Shown here: piece by piece, positions 18,091 to 26,776 of the stretch
How the letters are laid out: the number at the start of each line of letters is the position of its first letter
Position numbering within the stretch: the stretch's first letter is position 1
Source: GCA-2705995 sp965661625
GTDB taxonomy: Bacteria; Bacteroidota; Bacteroidia; Flavobacteriales_G; Salibacteraceae
Length of the DNA: 64,000 bases
Reading direction: 5' to 3'
NCBI GenBank assembly: GCA_965661625.1
Contig: CBFIEM010000006.1
Span: 102,376-166,375, forward strand
The notes under the pieces: model-generated
What the model was told of the DNA's origin: nothing
What the model saw: the letters and a program-made list of their open reading frames with translations, nothing else
The model's database searches: none
Program-made: the position numbers and the translations under genes

Positions 18091-18364
18091 ATTAGTAGAC
18101 CGAGTAGCAGCCCTTGCGAAGCTCAAGTTTGAAGGAGAGGAAAAGGCTGCTATCAAAGGTGATATGCGTAAAATTTTAGATTTTGTTTCTAAGCTAGATG
18201 CAGTGGATACCGCAGGTTTAGAGCCTCTGATATATATGACAGACGAACCTATGCGCCTTCGAAAAGACGAGGCTATTCAGGTGATTTCACAAGATGATGC
18301 ACTGCGCAACGCTCCGTTAAAAGATTCCGATTACTTCAAATTGCCTAAAGTCCTCGACAAATAA
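18074..18364 (+). CDS. gatC: Asp-tRNA(Asn)/Glu-tRNA(Gln) amidotransferase subunit C
   Basis: GatC stabilises the GatA-GatB amidotransferase that converts Glu-tRNA(Gln) to Gln-tRNA(Gln). The 96-residue protein has the typical order: V-D-R-V-A-A-L-A-K-L near the N-terminus, the I-L-D-F-V-S-K-L-D-A-V-D-T helix, E-P-L-I-Y, L-R-x-D-E, and a final F-K-L-P-K-V-L. gatA and gatB are not in the window. Its TAA stop (18362-18364) overlaps the presumed start of the EamA gene. Confidence 0.93.
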   Translation: MEVNDELVDRVAALAKLKFEGEEKAAIKGDMRKILDFVSKLDAVDTAGLEPLIYMTDEPMRLRKDEAIQVISQDDALRNAPLKDSDYFKLPKVLDK

Positions 18365-19278
18365 AATCTTCTGAACTTTTTCGTGCCCATGCAGCCCTGT
18401 TTGGTGCCAACCTAATTTATGGGATTAATTATTCCGTAGCCAAAGAAGTGATGCCCGAATTCATCGAACCGATGGGATTTATCCTGCTTAGGGTAGTAGG
18501 TGCAACATTGCTATTTTGGAGTTTTACCCCATGGATGAAGTGGGAGCAAGTAGCGTTGAAAGATTTAGGAAGAATGGCTTTGGCCGGATTTTTTGGAGTG
18601 GCTGCAAACCAGTTGATGTTCTTTCAAGGGTTAAATATCACCACACCTATTAATGCCGCAATTATCATGACTACCAATCCAATATTGGTATTGGTAATCT
18701 CGTACATTGTGCTGAGTGAGGCGATTGGCATTCGTAAACTAGTCGGAATAGGGATTGGTTTAATTGGGGCAGTGCTAATCGTGTTGTTTAAAAGTGATGG
18801 TAGCGGAGGAGCGCTAACGTGGTCTCAAGAAACCGCATGGGGAGATTTACTAGTTTTTCTGAATGCCACGAGTTATGGCATTTATTTGGTCGTTGTGAAG
18901 CCGTTAATGAAGAAGTATCAGCCCTTTACGGTAATTCGTTGGGTTTTCTTATTTGGACTGTGTTTCGTTATTCCATTTGGCTTTAACCAATTTACAGAAA
19001 TCAATTGGGGAATTATGCCAAACAATACCCTTTGGCAAGTCGCTTTTGTTGTAATAGGCACTACATTTTTTGCATACTTGTTCAATATATATGCCCTTAA
19101 GCGTGTAGCTCCTTCAGTGGTTAGCACTTACATCTACTCCCAGCCAGTTTTAGCTGCATTTATTGCAATATACTGGGGAAAAGACGATTTAACCTGGTTA
19201 AAGGTAGTTGCTGGAATATTGATTTTTACTGGGGTTTACTTAGTCAGTATCGCTCCTAGTCGTTCAACTCACGACTAA
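18361..19278 (+). CDS. EamA/DMT family transporter, apparent ATA start
   Basis: A ten-helix drug/metabolite transporter superfamily permease with two EamA repeats. The first ATG/GTG in frame (GTG 18448, ATG 18451) would remove the whole first membrane helix, yet the frame is open upstream and encodes a convincing EamA N-terminus: H-A-A-L-F-G-A-N-L-I-Y-G-I-N-Y-S-V-A-K. An in-frame stop at 18346-18348 limits the start to 18349-18447, where no ATG, GTG or TTG exists. The best candidate is ATA at 18361, overlapping the gatC stop as ATAA, exactly where an ATGA overlap would be expected. Either a rare ATA start is used or the base at 18363 is a mutation or error. Substrate unknown. Confidence 0.8.
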   Translation: MKSSELFRAHAALFGANLIYGINYSVAKEVMPEFIEPMGFILLRVVGATLLFWSFTPWMKWEQVALKDLGRMALAGFFGVAANQLMFFQGLNITTPINAAIIMTTNPILVLVISYIVLSEAIGIRKLVGIGIGLIGAVLIVLFKSDGSGGALTWSQETAWGDLLVFLNATSYGIYLVVVKPLMKKYQPFTVIRWVFLFGLCFVIPFGFNQFTEINWGIMPNNTLWQVAFVVIGTTFFAYLFNIYALKRVAPSVVSTYIYSQPVLAAFIAIYWGKDDLTWLKVVAGILIFTGVYLVSIAPSRSTHD

Positions 19279-21880
19279 GCAATACGGTACCTTTATCGTT
19301 ATGAGAGACTCCATCAAGGTCACGGAAACTCAAAAGCCATACATAGAGGCCTTCTGTTGCATCACCAGCATCCCAAGAGTGATCGAGTGAATTGGTAGTA
19401 AACATAAGTGTCCCCCACCTATCGAACACTTGCAAATGGAGGTTGTATATATTTTCGCCAACAACATTCCAGTTTTCGTTGAGCCCATCGCCATTAGGAG
19501 TAAATGCGGAAGGAACATAATATGACGGCGGACAATATGATTCGAGGGTAATGGTATCACTACCAGTACATCCAAATTCGTTTTTCACCCAAACCATATA
19601 GCTTCCAGGTACTTCAAGAAAAGCTTGACTACCCTGTGTTCCGTCGCTCCAAAACACATCTGCGTAGTTAGGGTTCACCAAAACGTCGTAATACTCACCC
19701 GGACAAAGAGATGTATCACCAGGTAGAGTTACCGTGGGGTTTGGACGCTCCCGAACTTCAACAGTATGCTGATCCGTACCACAATTATTTGTCGCTGTAA
19801 ATGTATATACCCCGGGGGCATCGACTTCGATATTAGGTCCCAACCACCCAGTGGACCAGCTTGCTGTCTGGGCGTGCTGTGCACTTCCCCGCAGTTGAAC
19901 ACTTTTGCCTTCACACAAAGCTGTGTTACCTGTAACACCCACTTCAGGAAGAGGGTTAAGTGTAACACGCGTTGAATCAGCGAAAGAACCACATGCATTT
20001 GAAACGGTAACCGAATAGATTCCTGAATTGGTTACGTCAATTTGAGCTAAAGTTGACCCATCTTGCCATACGTATTGATCCGCATCTTCATCAACCTCTA
20101 AACGTATTGTTGACCCCTCACAGTCAGTTATGTTGTCCCCTAAATCGATCTGCAATGGATGATCTTGCGTAACATGAATGGTATCTGTTGCGAAACCGCA
20201 TTGGTTTGAGCTAGATACCCAGAAAGTGCCAGGGCCTTGGACGGTATAAGAGTCGTTTGATGAGCCGTCATGCCACAAAATTTGTGTTTGCGGATTGGAC
20301 TGTACAGAAAACTGCAGGGATGCGGAAGAACAAATGGCAGTATCTGGACCGAGTGAGGCGCTTGGAGAATTAATGAAATCTACTTGTATTTGATCAAGAT
20401 CATTGCCGCAGGCATTAGCTACAGTAACAGCATATAATCCTGAACTTGAAACATCAAGTGTTCCGGAATCTCCAGTATTCCAAAGCAAGTCAAAATGGGT
20501 TAAGCCTCCACCGAGGGTAAGCGTATTGCCCTGACAAAGAATAGTGTCGGCTCCTAAATTTACCTGCGGTTGTTGGTTCGCTGAAACGTGGATGGTATCC
20601 GTAAGGGTATTACATTCATTTGTTGCTTCAATCCAATACGTTCCTGGAACACCAACTTGCATGAATTGACCAAACCCACCAGTATTCCAAAGAATTTGAT
20701 CGGCGTGCTGCATAGCCTGCAGTTGCAATGTAGATCCGGGACAAATACTCGTGTCATTACCCAAATCACCACTTGGTGAATATTTCCGGGTAAAGGACAT
20801 CGTATCGCGAGCAGAGCACACACCATCGGTTACGAGCACCGAGTAGCTTCCAGAGTTACTAGGTTGCAAAATAGCTCCAGTGTGCCCGGTATTCCAGAGG
20901 AAGTTGACATTTGAGTTTGGAACGCTTGCATCGATGTTAATTAAATTTGCATCACAGGCCGAGGTATCGGGCCCTAGATTTAACTGAATGGGATCATGAA
21001 CTTCAATATGAATTAAATCAGGCCACACGCGGCCACATGAGTCAGAAAGAGTAACGAGATAGTTACTGCTTGCTGTTGGGTAAAAAATAGGTTTATCAGG
21101 AACGTTTGTGTTTACGCCGTTTGTATTCGACCAACTGAATGAGTCACCACCCTCTAATTCAATCACAACACTATCACCTCTGCAGATTGATTCCGATATG
21201 GTAGGCGTTTGAAACGACGCATCAAGAAGGCAAAAAGAGTGATTATTAGTTGCTACATCAGCACTTGCTGTAAAGCCCCAATGAACATTTGAGTTACCAC
21301 TAAATAGGGTATTGATGACATCAAATTGAAAGGTGTGATCGATAACGGTTTGGCAATCGACAGAAATTTTAAGGTTTTGCGTTGCAGCAGTCCAGTCAAT
21401 TTCAACTTTACGCTCAAGGCAATCTTCAACATCAAGGGTAAATGGACTGATACTTACAGGTCCTGCTAGGGTGTTCGATGTTCCATGGTCTAAATCGCCA
21501 TTGATAACTAAAGCTGCATGGTCAAAAGCAGGATCAAAAGAATTTTGGTAGGTGTCAAATTCAACGCCAATGCTATTTAACATCCCGCCGTATCCTAACT
21601 GACTCAAATTGGTTGTGTAGTTGGCTGTTGAAGCTAACGCGAAGACCATTCCTTCACCACCGCCATCCTGACATCCAAAAACTACTGAAGTATAAATGTT
21701 GAAATCGGAGGTTAAGTCAAGTTGATTGATATGCCAAGCAGCACCTGTACCATTATCACTGACATCTGTAAGCTGCACGCACTGGTGGCTTGATGCAGTC
21801 GCTTTTCCTTGGAGACTGAATTGACCAAAAGCCACAGTTCCTAGAAGCAAAAATAAACAGCTAATGAAGGAAGTTTTCAA
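19256..21880 (-). CDS. Large secreted L-type-lectin / Ig-like repeat protein with T9SS type B domain
   Basis: An 874-residue exported protein (signal peptide about 1-20). Residues about 22-225 form an L-type lectin-like domain, shown by G-M-V-F-A-L, the sugar/metal motif V-E-F-D-T-Y-Q-N and the later H-W-G-F-T-A-S. Eight similar modules of about 70-75 residues follow, most with an L-G-x-D-T-x-x-C start, a central W-x-x-G and G-x-Y-x-V-x-x-x-N-x-C-G end. The C-terminal 85 residues are the gliding-motility/type B domain (A-F-T-P-N-G-D-G-L-N-E-N-W, F-D-R-W-G, G-L-Y-V-W-L). It is a probable surface carbohydrate-binding adhesin secreted by T9SS. It is a paralogue of the next gene upstream, and its 3' end overlaps the EamA gene end by 23 bases. 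Confidence 0.85.
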   Translation of the reverse strand: MKTSFISCLFLLLGTVAFGQFSLQGKATASSHQCVQLTDVSDNGTGAAWHINQLDLTSDFNIYTSVVFGCQDGGGEGMVFALASTANYTTNLSQLGYGGMLNSIGVEFDTYQNSFDPAFDHAALVINGDLDHGTSNTLAGPVSISPFTLDVEDCLERKVEIDWTAATQNLKISVDCQTVIDHTFQFDVINTLFSGNSNVHWGFTASADVATNNHSFCLLDASFQTPTISESICRGDSVVIELEGGDSFSWSNTNGVNTNVPDKPIFYPTASSNYLVTLSDSCGRVWPDLIHIEVHDPIQLNLGPDTSACDANLINIDASVPNSNVNFLWNTGHTGAILQPSNSGSYSVLVTDGVCSARDTMSFTRKYSPSGDLGNDTSICPGSTLQLQAMQHADQILWNTGGFGQFMQVGVPGTYWIEATNECNTLTDTIHVSANQQPQVNLGADTILCQGNTLTLGGGLTHFDLLWNTGDSGTLDVSSSGLYAVTVANACGNDLDQIQVDFINSPSASLGPDTAICSSASLQFSVQSNPQTQILWHDGSSNDSYTVQGPGTFWVSSSNQCGFATDTIHVTQDHPLQIDLGDNITDCEGSTIRLEVDEDADQYVWQDGSTLAQIDVTNSGIYSVTVSNACGSFADSTRVTLNPLPEVGVTGNTALCEGKSVQLRGSAQHAQTASWSTGWLGPNIEVDAPGVYTFTATNNCGTDQHTVEVRERPNPTVTLPGDTSLCPGEYYDVLVNPNYADVFWSDGTQGSQAFLEVPGSYMVWVKNEFGCTGSDTITLESYCPPSYYVPSAFTPNGDGLNENWNVVGENIYNLHLQVFDRWGTLMFTTNSLDHSWDAGDATEGLYVWLLSFRDLDGVSHNDKGTVLLSRELND

Positions 21881-21978
21881 AATGTAATTCTCAATGGTAT
21901 GCTAAAGTAATAATTTTCAGTCTATTAATCCACTCTTGGGTCAAACTCCAATGAAGCTGATGCAACCACAAGTACTTA

Positions 21979-24639
21979 TTAGTGCCGTGTGATAACATGA
22001 ATTGTACCAAACCGTTCATGTTTGTTTCCAGCGGAATCTTTAAATGCTATCCTACACACATATATACCTTGAGGAGCGTTTTTGCCATCCCAAGATGCTG
22101 ATAAGACCGTACTTTCAAACTGAAGGTTGCCCCATCGATCAAAGATTAAACACGAAAAATCATAGAGGTTTGAACCCACTGCCGACCATGTATCATTGAT
22201 GCCATCGTTATTCGGACTAAATGAGTTGGGAACGAAGAGAGTAAAGGGGCAATTGGGGAAGATAACAAGCGTGTCGGAAGCTGAACAACCAATAGAGTCG
22301 GTGACCTCAACAGCGTAAGTTCCAAAACTGACATTAATCAATGGCGACGTTTCACCGGTGCTCCACAGGTATGAATAGCCAGGTTGGGAAGTAACCGCTA
22401 ATGGGACTAAAACATCGCGACAGGTTCCAGAGTCGGCTCCGAGTGAAACTAAAGGTAAGGGGATTGAAGTAACCACCATGGTATCCCAAACAACCATGCA
22501 TTCATCTTGTAACTGGCCAATGTAAATTCCTGCGTTTGAAATGGAGATGGATTCACCCTGCAAGCCAGTATTCCAAGATAATTGGCCGGTAGTAGCAACT
22601 TCTGGGCTTAGCTGAAAGGAGGACCCTTCGCAAATCAGGGTGTCCGCTGGTAACACAAGTTGGGCTTCGGGACGTTCAATTACAGTTGCAGTATCACTTG
22701 TGCTGCCACAACTGTTTTGCACTGTTAATATGAGGGTTTCACTGGTGTCTGATGAAGCTGTTGGTAATGCAGATCCATTGCTCCATAAATAGGTTGTAGC
22801 TCCAGGCGTAGCACCGTTAAAAACCGCAACTTCCCCGGGACAAATGATACGTAATGAGTCGATTGCGGCAACTGGTATGGTTAAGTTTTGTAGTGTGATT
22901 TGATCTGTTGTAAGCCCACAAAAGTTGGTAACAGTAACTGAATATGTTCCTGCCGACCCGATTGTTAGCTCGGATTGTGTGCTCCCGTTACTCCAAATAT
23001 AGGAGCTAGTATCAAATGCTGCATTTAACGTAATGGAATCTCCTAAACACAATGAGGTGTCATTTCCAAGGTCAATAACTGGAGGAGGAGTAAGTAATAA
23101 GTTGAATGTGTCTGCTACCGAAAAACAAGTATTCGATACCGTAACGGAATAAGAAGTATCTGCGGTTGCTGGAATCGATGAAGAACCTGCACCAGTTGAC
23201 CAGGAATAAGAAACCGGATGATTTTGAAATGCATCCAACACAAGTCCATTTCCCACGCAGAGGTTGGTGTCATTTCCAAGGTTTACTGAAATGCTTGGAA
23301 TGGAGTCAATGTAAACAGAGTCCATTGCAGATCCACAAGGATTTGTTACTTGAATTGAAACGCTAGAAGCCGGCTGATTAGCAATGTAGGTTGGAAGCAC
23401 CGATCCATCTTGCCACAAATAGTTCGCACTATCATTATACGCTTGGTACACCAGCTGGTTTCCAGGACATAAAAAGGTGTCCGGACCAAGGTCAACAATC
23501 GGGGGGTCAATAATGGCCACATACACTGTATCCGATTTTGAGCAAACCCCACTAGTGTCGGTAACGGTAACACGATAATTTTGTGTGGCTGAAGGGGTTA
23601 TAGCTGATGATGTGTCGCCATTACTCCAGAGGTAACTGGCAAGCGGATCACTTACAGCGGCATCTAATTGAACGATGGTGTTCGAACACATCAGGGTATC
23701 ACCTCCTAAATGCGGTTCAGGAATGTCAAAAACGGTTATTGTAGCTGTGTCGCTCCATATATTGCCGCAGCTATCTGTAATTGTGACAATGTAGTTGGTG
23801 GTTGAATCAGGTTTAAAAAAAGGGTTGGCAATGGTGTCATTGCTCAGGGTTGCTGCGTTGTCCCATACGTATGAAACTCCTCCTGAAAAAGTGAGCTGAA
23901 CCGAGTCTCCTTTGCATACATCAGCTGCCTGATTATTAGATACAAACGTACTGTTAATCAAACAAAAACGATGTTCATTAACGGCTCCACCTGTGGCAGC
24001 AGTAAAACCCCAATGCACCATTGGGTTGCCACTGAAAATGGACTGCACCGGATCTGTCGCAAAGGTATGAGCCATACGCAAATCACAATCGAACCAAACT
24101 TTCATTTCAAAGGTGTTAGGACTCCAAGTAATTCGTATTCGGTGGTATTGACAATCCTCAACATTATTCTGGTTTGCGACAATTTGAACGGGGCCAGCAA
24201 GGGTGTTTGCTGTGTTATGATCAACATTTCCATTTTGCACGATTGCCATGTGATCGTAAGTTGGATCTGCAAGGGTTGTGTTCTGCCAGGTGTCAAATTC
24301 AACGCCCAAAGAAGGCACAATTCCGCCAAAACCCATGCCTTGTCCGGGGTTTCCTGCTGAGGTACTTACGGGTTGAAGTCCAAAAACCATCCCATCTGCA
24401 CCATTCGCGTCCAAACACCCTAGGTAGATGTCAAATTGCAAGTCAAAAGAATCGTTAAGGCTAATAAGGCTTGAGGACCAAGCAGTTCCTAACTGGTTAC
24501 CAATTGGCTGCGTTAAGCGGTAACAGTCTCCACCCAATGATACAGCTCCGCCATTCAGCACAAACTGTGCTTTGCCGCTAATACCCATGCTCAAAATCAG
24601 GAGTGTTAGGGCCGTAAAATGAAGGAAACATTTATTCAT
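21979..24639 (-). CDS. Paralogous L-type-lectin / Ig-like repeat protein with T9SS type B domain
   Basis: An 886-residue exported protein with the same architecture as its neighbour: signal peptide (about 1-25), lectin-like domain (about 27-240) with G-M-V-F-G-L and V-E-F-D-T-W-Q-N, eight short modules carrying L-G-x-D-T-x-x-C-x-G-N starts, and the C-terminal gliding-motility domain (S-F-S-P-N-N-D-G-I-N-D-T-W, F-D-R-W-G). Both lectin domains are followed by the phrase H-R/S-F-C-L-I/L before the first module. The 98-base gap and shared order mark a tandem duplication; modules have diverged strongly, so it is not recent. The sugar ligand cannot be deduced. Confidence 0.85.
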   Translation of the reverse strand: MNKCFLHFTALTLLILSMGISGKAQFVLNGGAVSLGGDCYRLTQPIGNQLGTAWSSSLISLNDSFDLQFDIYLGCLDANGADGMVFGLQPVSTSAGNPGQGMGFGGIVPSLGVEFDTWQNTTLADPTYDHMAIVQNGNVDHNTANTLAGPVQIVANQNNVEDCQYHRIRITWSPNTFEMKVWFDCDLRMAHTFATDPVQSIFSGNPMVHWGFTAATGGAVNEHRFCLINSTFVSNNQAADVCKGDSVQLTFSGGVSYVWDNAATLSNDTIANPFFKPDSTTNYIVTITDSCGNIWSDTATITVFDIPEPHLGGDTLMCSNTIVQLDAAVSDPLASYLWSNGDTSSAITPSATQNYRVTVTDTSGVCSKSDTVYVAIIDPPIVDLGPDTFLCPGNQLVYQAYNDSANYLWQDGSVLPTYIANQPASSVSIQVTNPCGSAMDSVYIDSIPSISVNLGNDTNLCVGNGLVLDAFQNHPVSYSWSTGAGSSSIPATADTSYSVTVSNTCFSVADTFNLLLTPPPVIDLGNDTSLCLGDSITLNAAFDTSSYIWSNGSTQSELTIGSAGTYSVTVTNFCGLTTDQITLQNLTIPVAAIDSLRIICPGEVAVFNGATPGATTYLWSNGSALPTASSDTSETLILTVQNSCGSTSDTATVIERPEAQLVLPADTLICEGSSFQLSPEVATTGQLSWNTGLQGESISISNAGIYIGQLQDECMVVWDTMVVTSIPLPLVSLGADSGTCRDVLVPLAVTSQPGYSYLWSTGETSPLINVSFGTYAVEVTDSIGCSASDTLVIFPNCPFTLFVPNSFSPNNDGINDTWSAVGSNLYDFSCLIFDRWGNLQFESTVLSASWDGKNAPQGIYVCRIAFKDSAGNKHERFGTIHVITRH

Positions 24640-24707
24640 TGTTATTTACAAATGTAGTTTACCCCAATTGCATGGGCAACTCCCCTGCCTAGGAGGCTCA
24701 TTATGTT

Positions 24708-24715
24708 TACCTTTG
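24708..24715 (+). promoter_or_regulatory. -7 promoter element before yicC
   Basis: TACCTTTG is an exact TAnnTTTG match. It overlaps an in-frame upstream ATG (24703), which would therefore lie before the transcript start, and so supports the ATG at 24733 as the yicC start. No clear -33 TTG is found. Confidence 0.4.
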
Positions 24716-24732
24716 AGTCAAAATTTGTGTGC

Positions 24733-25602
24733 ATGATCGCATCCATGACTGGCTATGGAAAGGCCACCGATTCATATGAATCAAAGAAGATTACCATTGA
24801 GTTAAAATCACTCAATAGCAAGCAGGGGGATTTCATTATACGAATTCCCTCAAAGTTTCGTGAAAAAGAACTTGAAATTAGAAGCTTGTTAGCAGATCAC
24901 TTGGTTCGAGGTAAGGTTGAGCTGAATATTCATATCGACCAATCTGCAACAAAATCGAATCAGGTTTTTAATTCGTCTTTGGCAGAGAACTATTATACGG
25001 AGCTGAAAAATTTCGCAGATCAGGTAGGTGCCGATTCAGATATCATGAGTCACGTGATGCGTATGCCGGATATTTTAACCTCAGAACGGGAGTCCCTTTC
25101 AGAGGAAGAATGGGATTTTTTAAAGGCACTTTTGGTTGACTGCATTAAAGGCATTCAAGAGTTTCGCGACCAAGAAGGAGCTAAGCTTGCCGATGATTTT
25201 AAAATGCGTATTGCTGCTATTCGCGAGCATTTAACTGCTGTAGAAAAGCGAGATCCTGAGCGCGCCAAGAACGTTCGCGAACGTATCGCAAAGCATTTGT
25301 CAGATCAAGTAGGGAATGAGCATGTTGATGAAAATCGGTTCGAACAGGAACTTATTTATTACCTCGAGAAACTTGATATCACAGAAGAGAAAGTGCGCTT
25401 GAAAGCCCATTGTGAATACTTTATGGAAACGTTGGCCAAAGGAGGTCCGATTGGAAAAAAACTTGGATTTATTTCCCAAGAAATTGGACGAGAAATTAAT
25501 ACCATAGGATCAAAGGCTAACGACGTGGTTATTCAGAAAGTCGTTGTTCAAATGAAAGATGAACTCGAGAAAATAAAAGAGCAAGTACTGAACGTCCTTT
25601 AA
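24733..25602 (+). CDS. yicC: YicC family endoribonuclease-like protein
   Basis: A 289-residue member of the YicC family, for which RNase activity is known in E. coli. The start M-I-A-S-M-T-G-Y-G at 24733 matches the highly conserved family N-terminus; an ATG ten codons upstream would lie before the promoter element. The C-terminus carries the other signature, G-P-I-G-K-K-L-G-F-I-S-Q-E-I-G-R-E-I-N-T-I-G-S-K (split here: E-x-x-R-E-x-N-T-x-x-S-K). Its stop shares one base with the gmk ATG (TAATG), and the pairing yicC-gmk is widespread. Confidence 0.94.
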   Translation: MIASMTGYGKATDSYESKKITIELKSLNSKQGDFIIRIPSKFREKELEIRSLLADHLVRGKVELNIHIDQSATKSNQVFNSSLAENYYTELKNFADQVGADSDIMSHVMRMPDILTSERESLSEEEWDFLKALLVDCIKGIQEFRDQEGAKLADDFKMRIAAIREHLTAVEKRDPERAKNVRERIAKHLSDQVGNEHVDENRFEQELIYYLEKLDITEEKVRLKAHCEYFMETLAKGGPIGKKLGFISQEIGREINTIGSKANDVVIQKVVVQMKDELEKIKEQVLNVL

Positions 25603-26177
25603 TGAATGGTAAAGCAATCATTTTTTCTGCGCCATCGGGTTCGGGTAAAACAACCATTGTTCGCGCATTATTGGAGGAGGGAGATTTTCCCCTGGCCTTC
25701 TCAATTTCTGCTACTAGCAGAGCTCCCCGTGGGCAAGAAAAGGAAGGGGAATCCTACTACTTTTTGAGTCCGGAAGCGTTCAAGGAAGCCATAGCTAATA
25801 AGGAACTGTTGGAATGGGAAGAGGTATACACAGACCAGTTTTATGGAACCCTTAAACAAGAAGTAGATCGTATCTGGAGGGAAGGAAAACATGTGCTCTT
25901 CGACGTGGATGTTGTGGGAGGCTTAAACTTGAAGAAAAAGCTTGGTGATCGTGCTTTGGCAGTTTTTATACAGCCACCAAGCATAGATGAGCTGCGTGAG
26001 CGTCTTACAAAGCGAAAAACCGAATCTGAAGAAAAGATTGCGATGCGACTGGCAAAAGCTGAAGAGGAATTAGCCCGTGCAAGCGAATTTGACACGATTA
26101 TTTTAAATGATCAACTTGATAAGGCTGTTGCTGAAACTCGGCACGCTATTTCAGGCTTTTTAACTCAATCAGCATGA
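25602..26177 (+). CDS. gmk: Guanylate kinase
   Basis: Converts GMP to GDP with ATP. The 191-residue protein has the P-loop S-A-P-S-G-S-G-K-T-T near the N-terminus, the GMP-binding S-A-T-S-R-A-P-R, G-x-x-Y-Y-F-L-S, L-L-E-W-E-E-V-Y and the V-L-F-D-V-D-V-V-G-G segment. The length fits the family. It is translationally linked to yicC upstream (TAATG) and nadD downstream (ATGA overlap). Confidence 0.96.
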   Translation: MNGKAIIFSAPSGSGKTTIVRALLEEGDFPLAFSISATSRAPRGQEKEGESYYFLSPEAFKEAIANKELLEWEEVYTDQFYGTLKQEVDRIWREGKHVLFDVDVVGGLNLKKKLGDRALAVFIQPPSIDELRERLTKRKTESEEKIAMRLAKAEEELARASEFDTIILNDQLDKAVAETRHAISGFLTQSA

Positions 26178-26773
26178 AGGTAGGTTTGTACTTCGGAACA
26201 TATAATCCCATTCACGTAGGACACCTGATTATAGCCAACCACATGGTTGATTATACAGACCTTGATCAGGTTTGGATGATTGTTACTCCTCAAAATCCAA
26301 TGAAGCGCAATCACAACCTTTTAGAGGATTACCACCGATTGGCTATGGTGAAGGAGGCTGTTGAGGGCAATGATAGACTTCAGGCTAGTGATATTGAATT
26401 CGGAATGCCTAAACCTTCATACACGATACATACCCTTGCTGTTTTGCGCGAAAAGCACCCAACTTATAATTTTGGTCTTATCATGGGAGAAGACAACCTC
26501 AGGACCCTGCACAAGTGGAAAAATTATGAGGAGATCCTAAATAACCACCTCATTTACGTTTACCCGCGTGCATTAACCGAAGAGGAACAAGAAAAGATCA
26601 ATAGAAAGCAAAACCGATTCATTGACCACAGCAGGGTAAGGCTGATTGATGCTCCAATCATGAAGGTTTCTAGTAGCCTAATTCGCAGGGCAATCAAAGA
26701 AAAGAAAGACGTAAAGTATCTACTTACCCCGCCGGTGTACAAGTATTTAAACGAAATGAATTTTTACAAGTAA
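26174..26773 (+). CDS. nadD: Nicotinate-nucleotide adenylyltransferase
   Basis: Makes deamido-NAD from nicotinate mononucleotide and ATP. The 199-residue protein shows the nucleotidyltransferase motif G-T-Y-N-P-I-H-V-G-H-L, the G-E-D-N-L segment and the second signature S-S-S-L-I-R-R. It overlaps gmk by four bases. The next gene follows after 3 bases, so yicC-gmk-nadD-glycosyltransferase is one operon. Confidence 0.95.
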   Translation: MKVGLYFGTYNPIHVGHLIIANHMVDYTDLDQVWMIVTPQNPMKRNHNLLEDYHRLAMVKEAVEGNDRLQASDIEFGMPKPSYTIHTLAVLREKHPTYNFGLIMGEDNLRTLHKWKNYEEILNNHLIYVYPRALTEEEQEKINRKQNRFIDHSRVRLIDAPIMKVSSSLIRRAIKEKKDVKYLLTPPVYKYLNEMNFYK

Positions 26774-26776
26774 GTA

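Noticed and set aside
19256..24639. Repeated short motifs as a CRISPR-like or satellite array
   Set aside because: The periodicity is at protein level (Ig-like modules), with low nucleotide identity between units.
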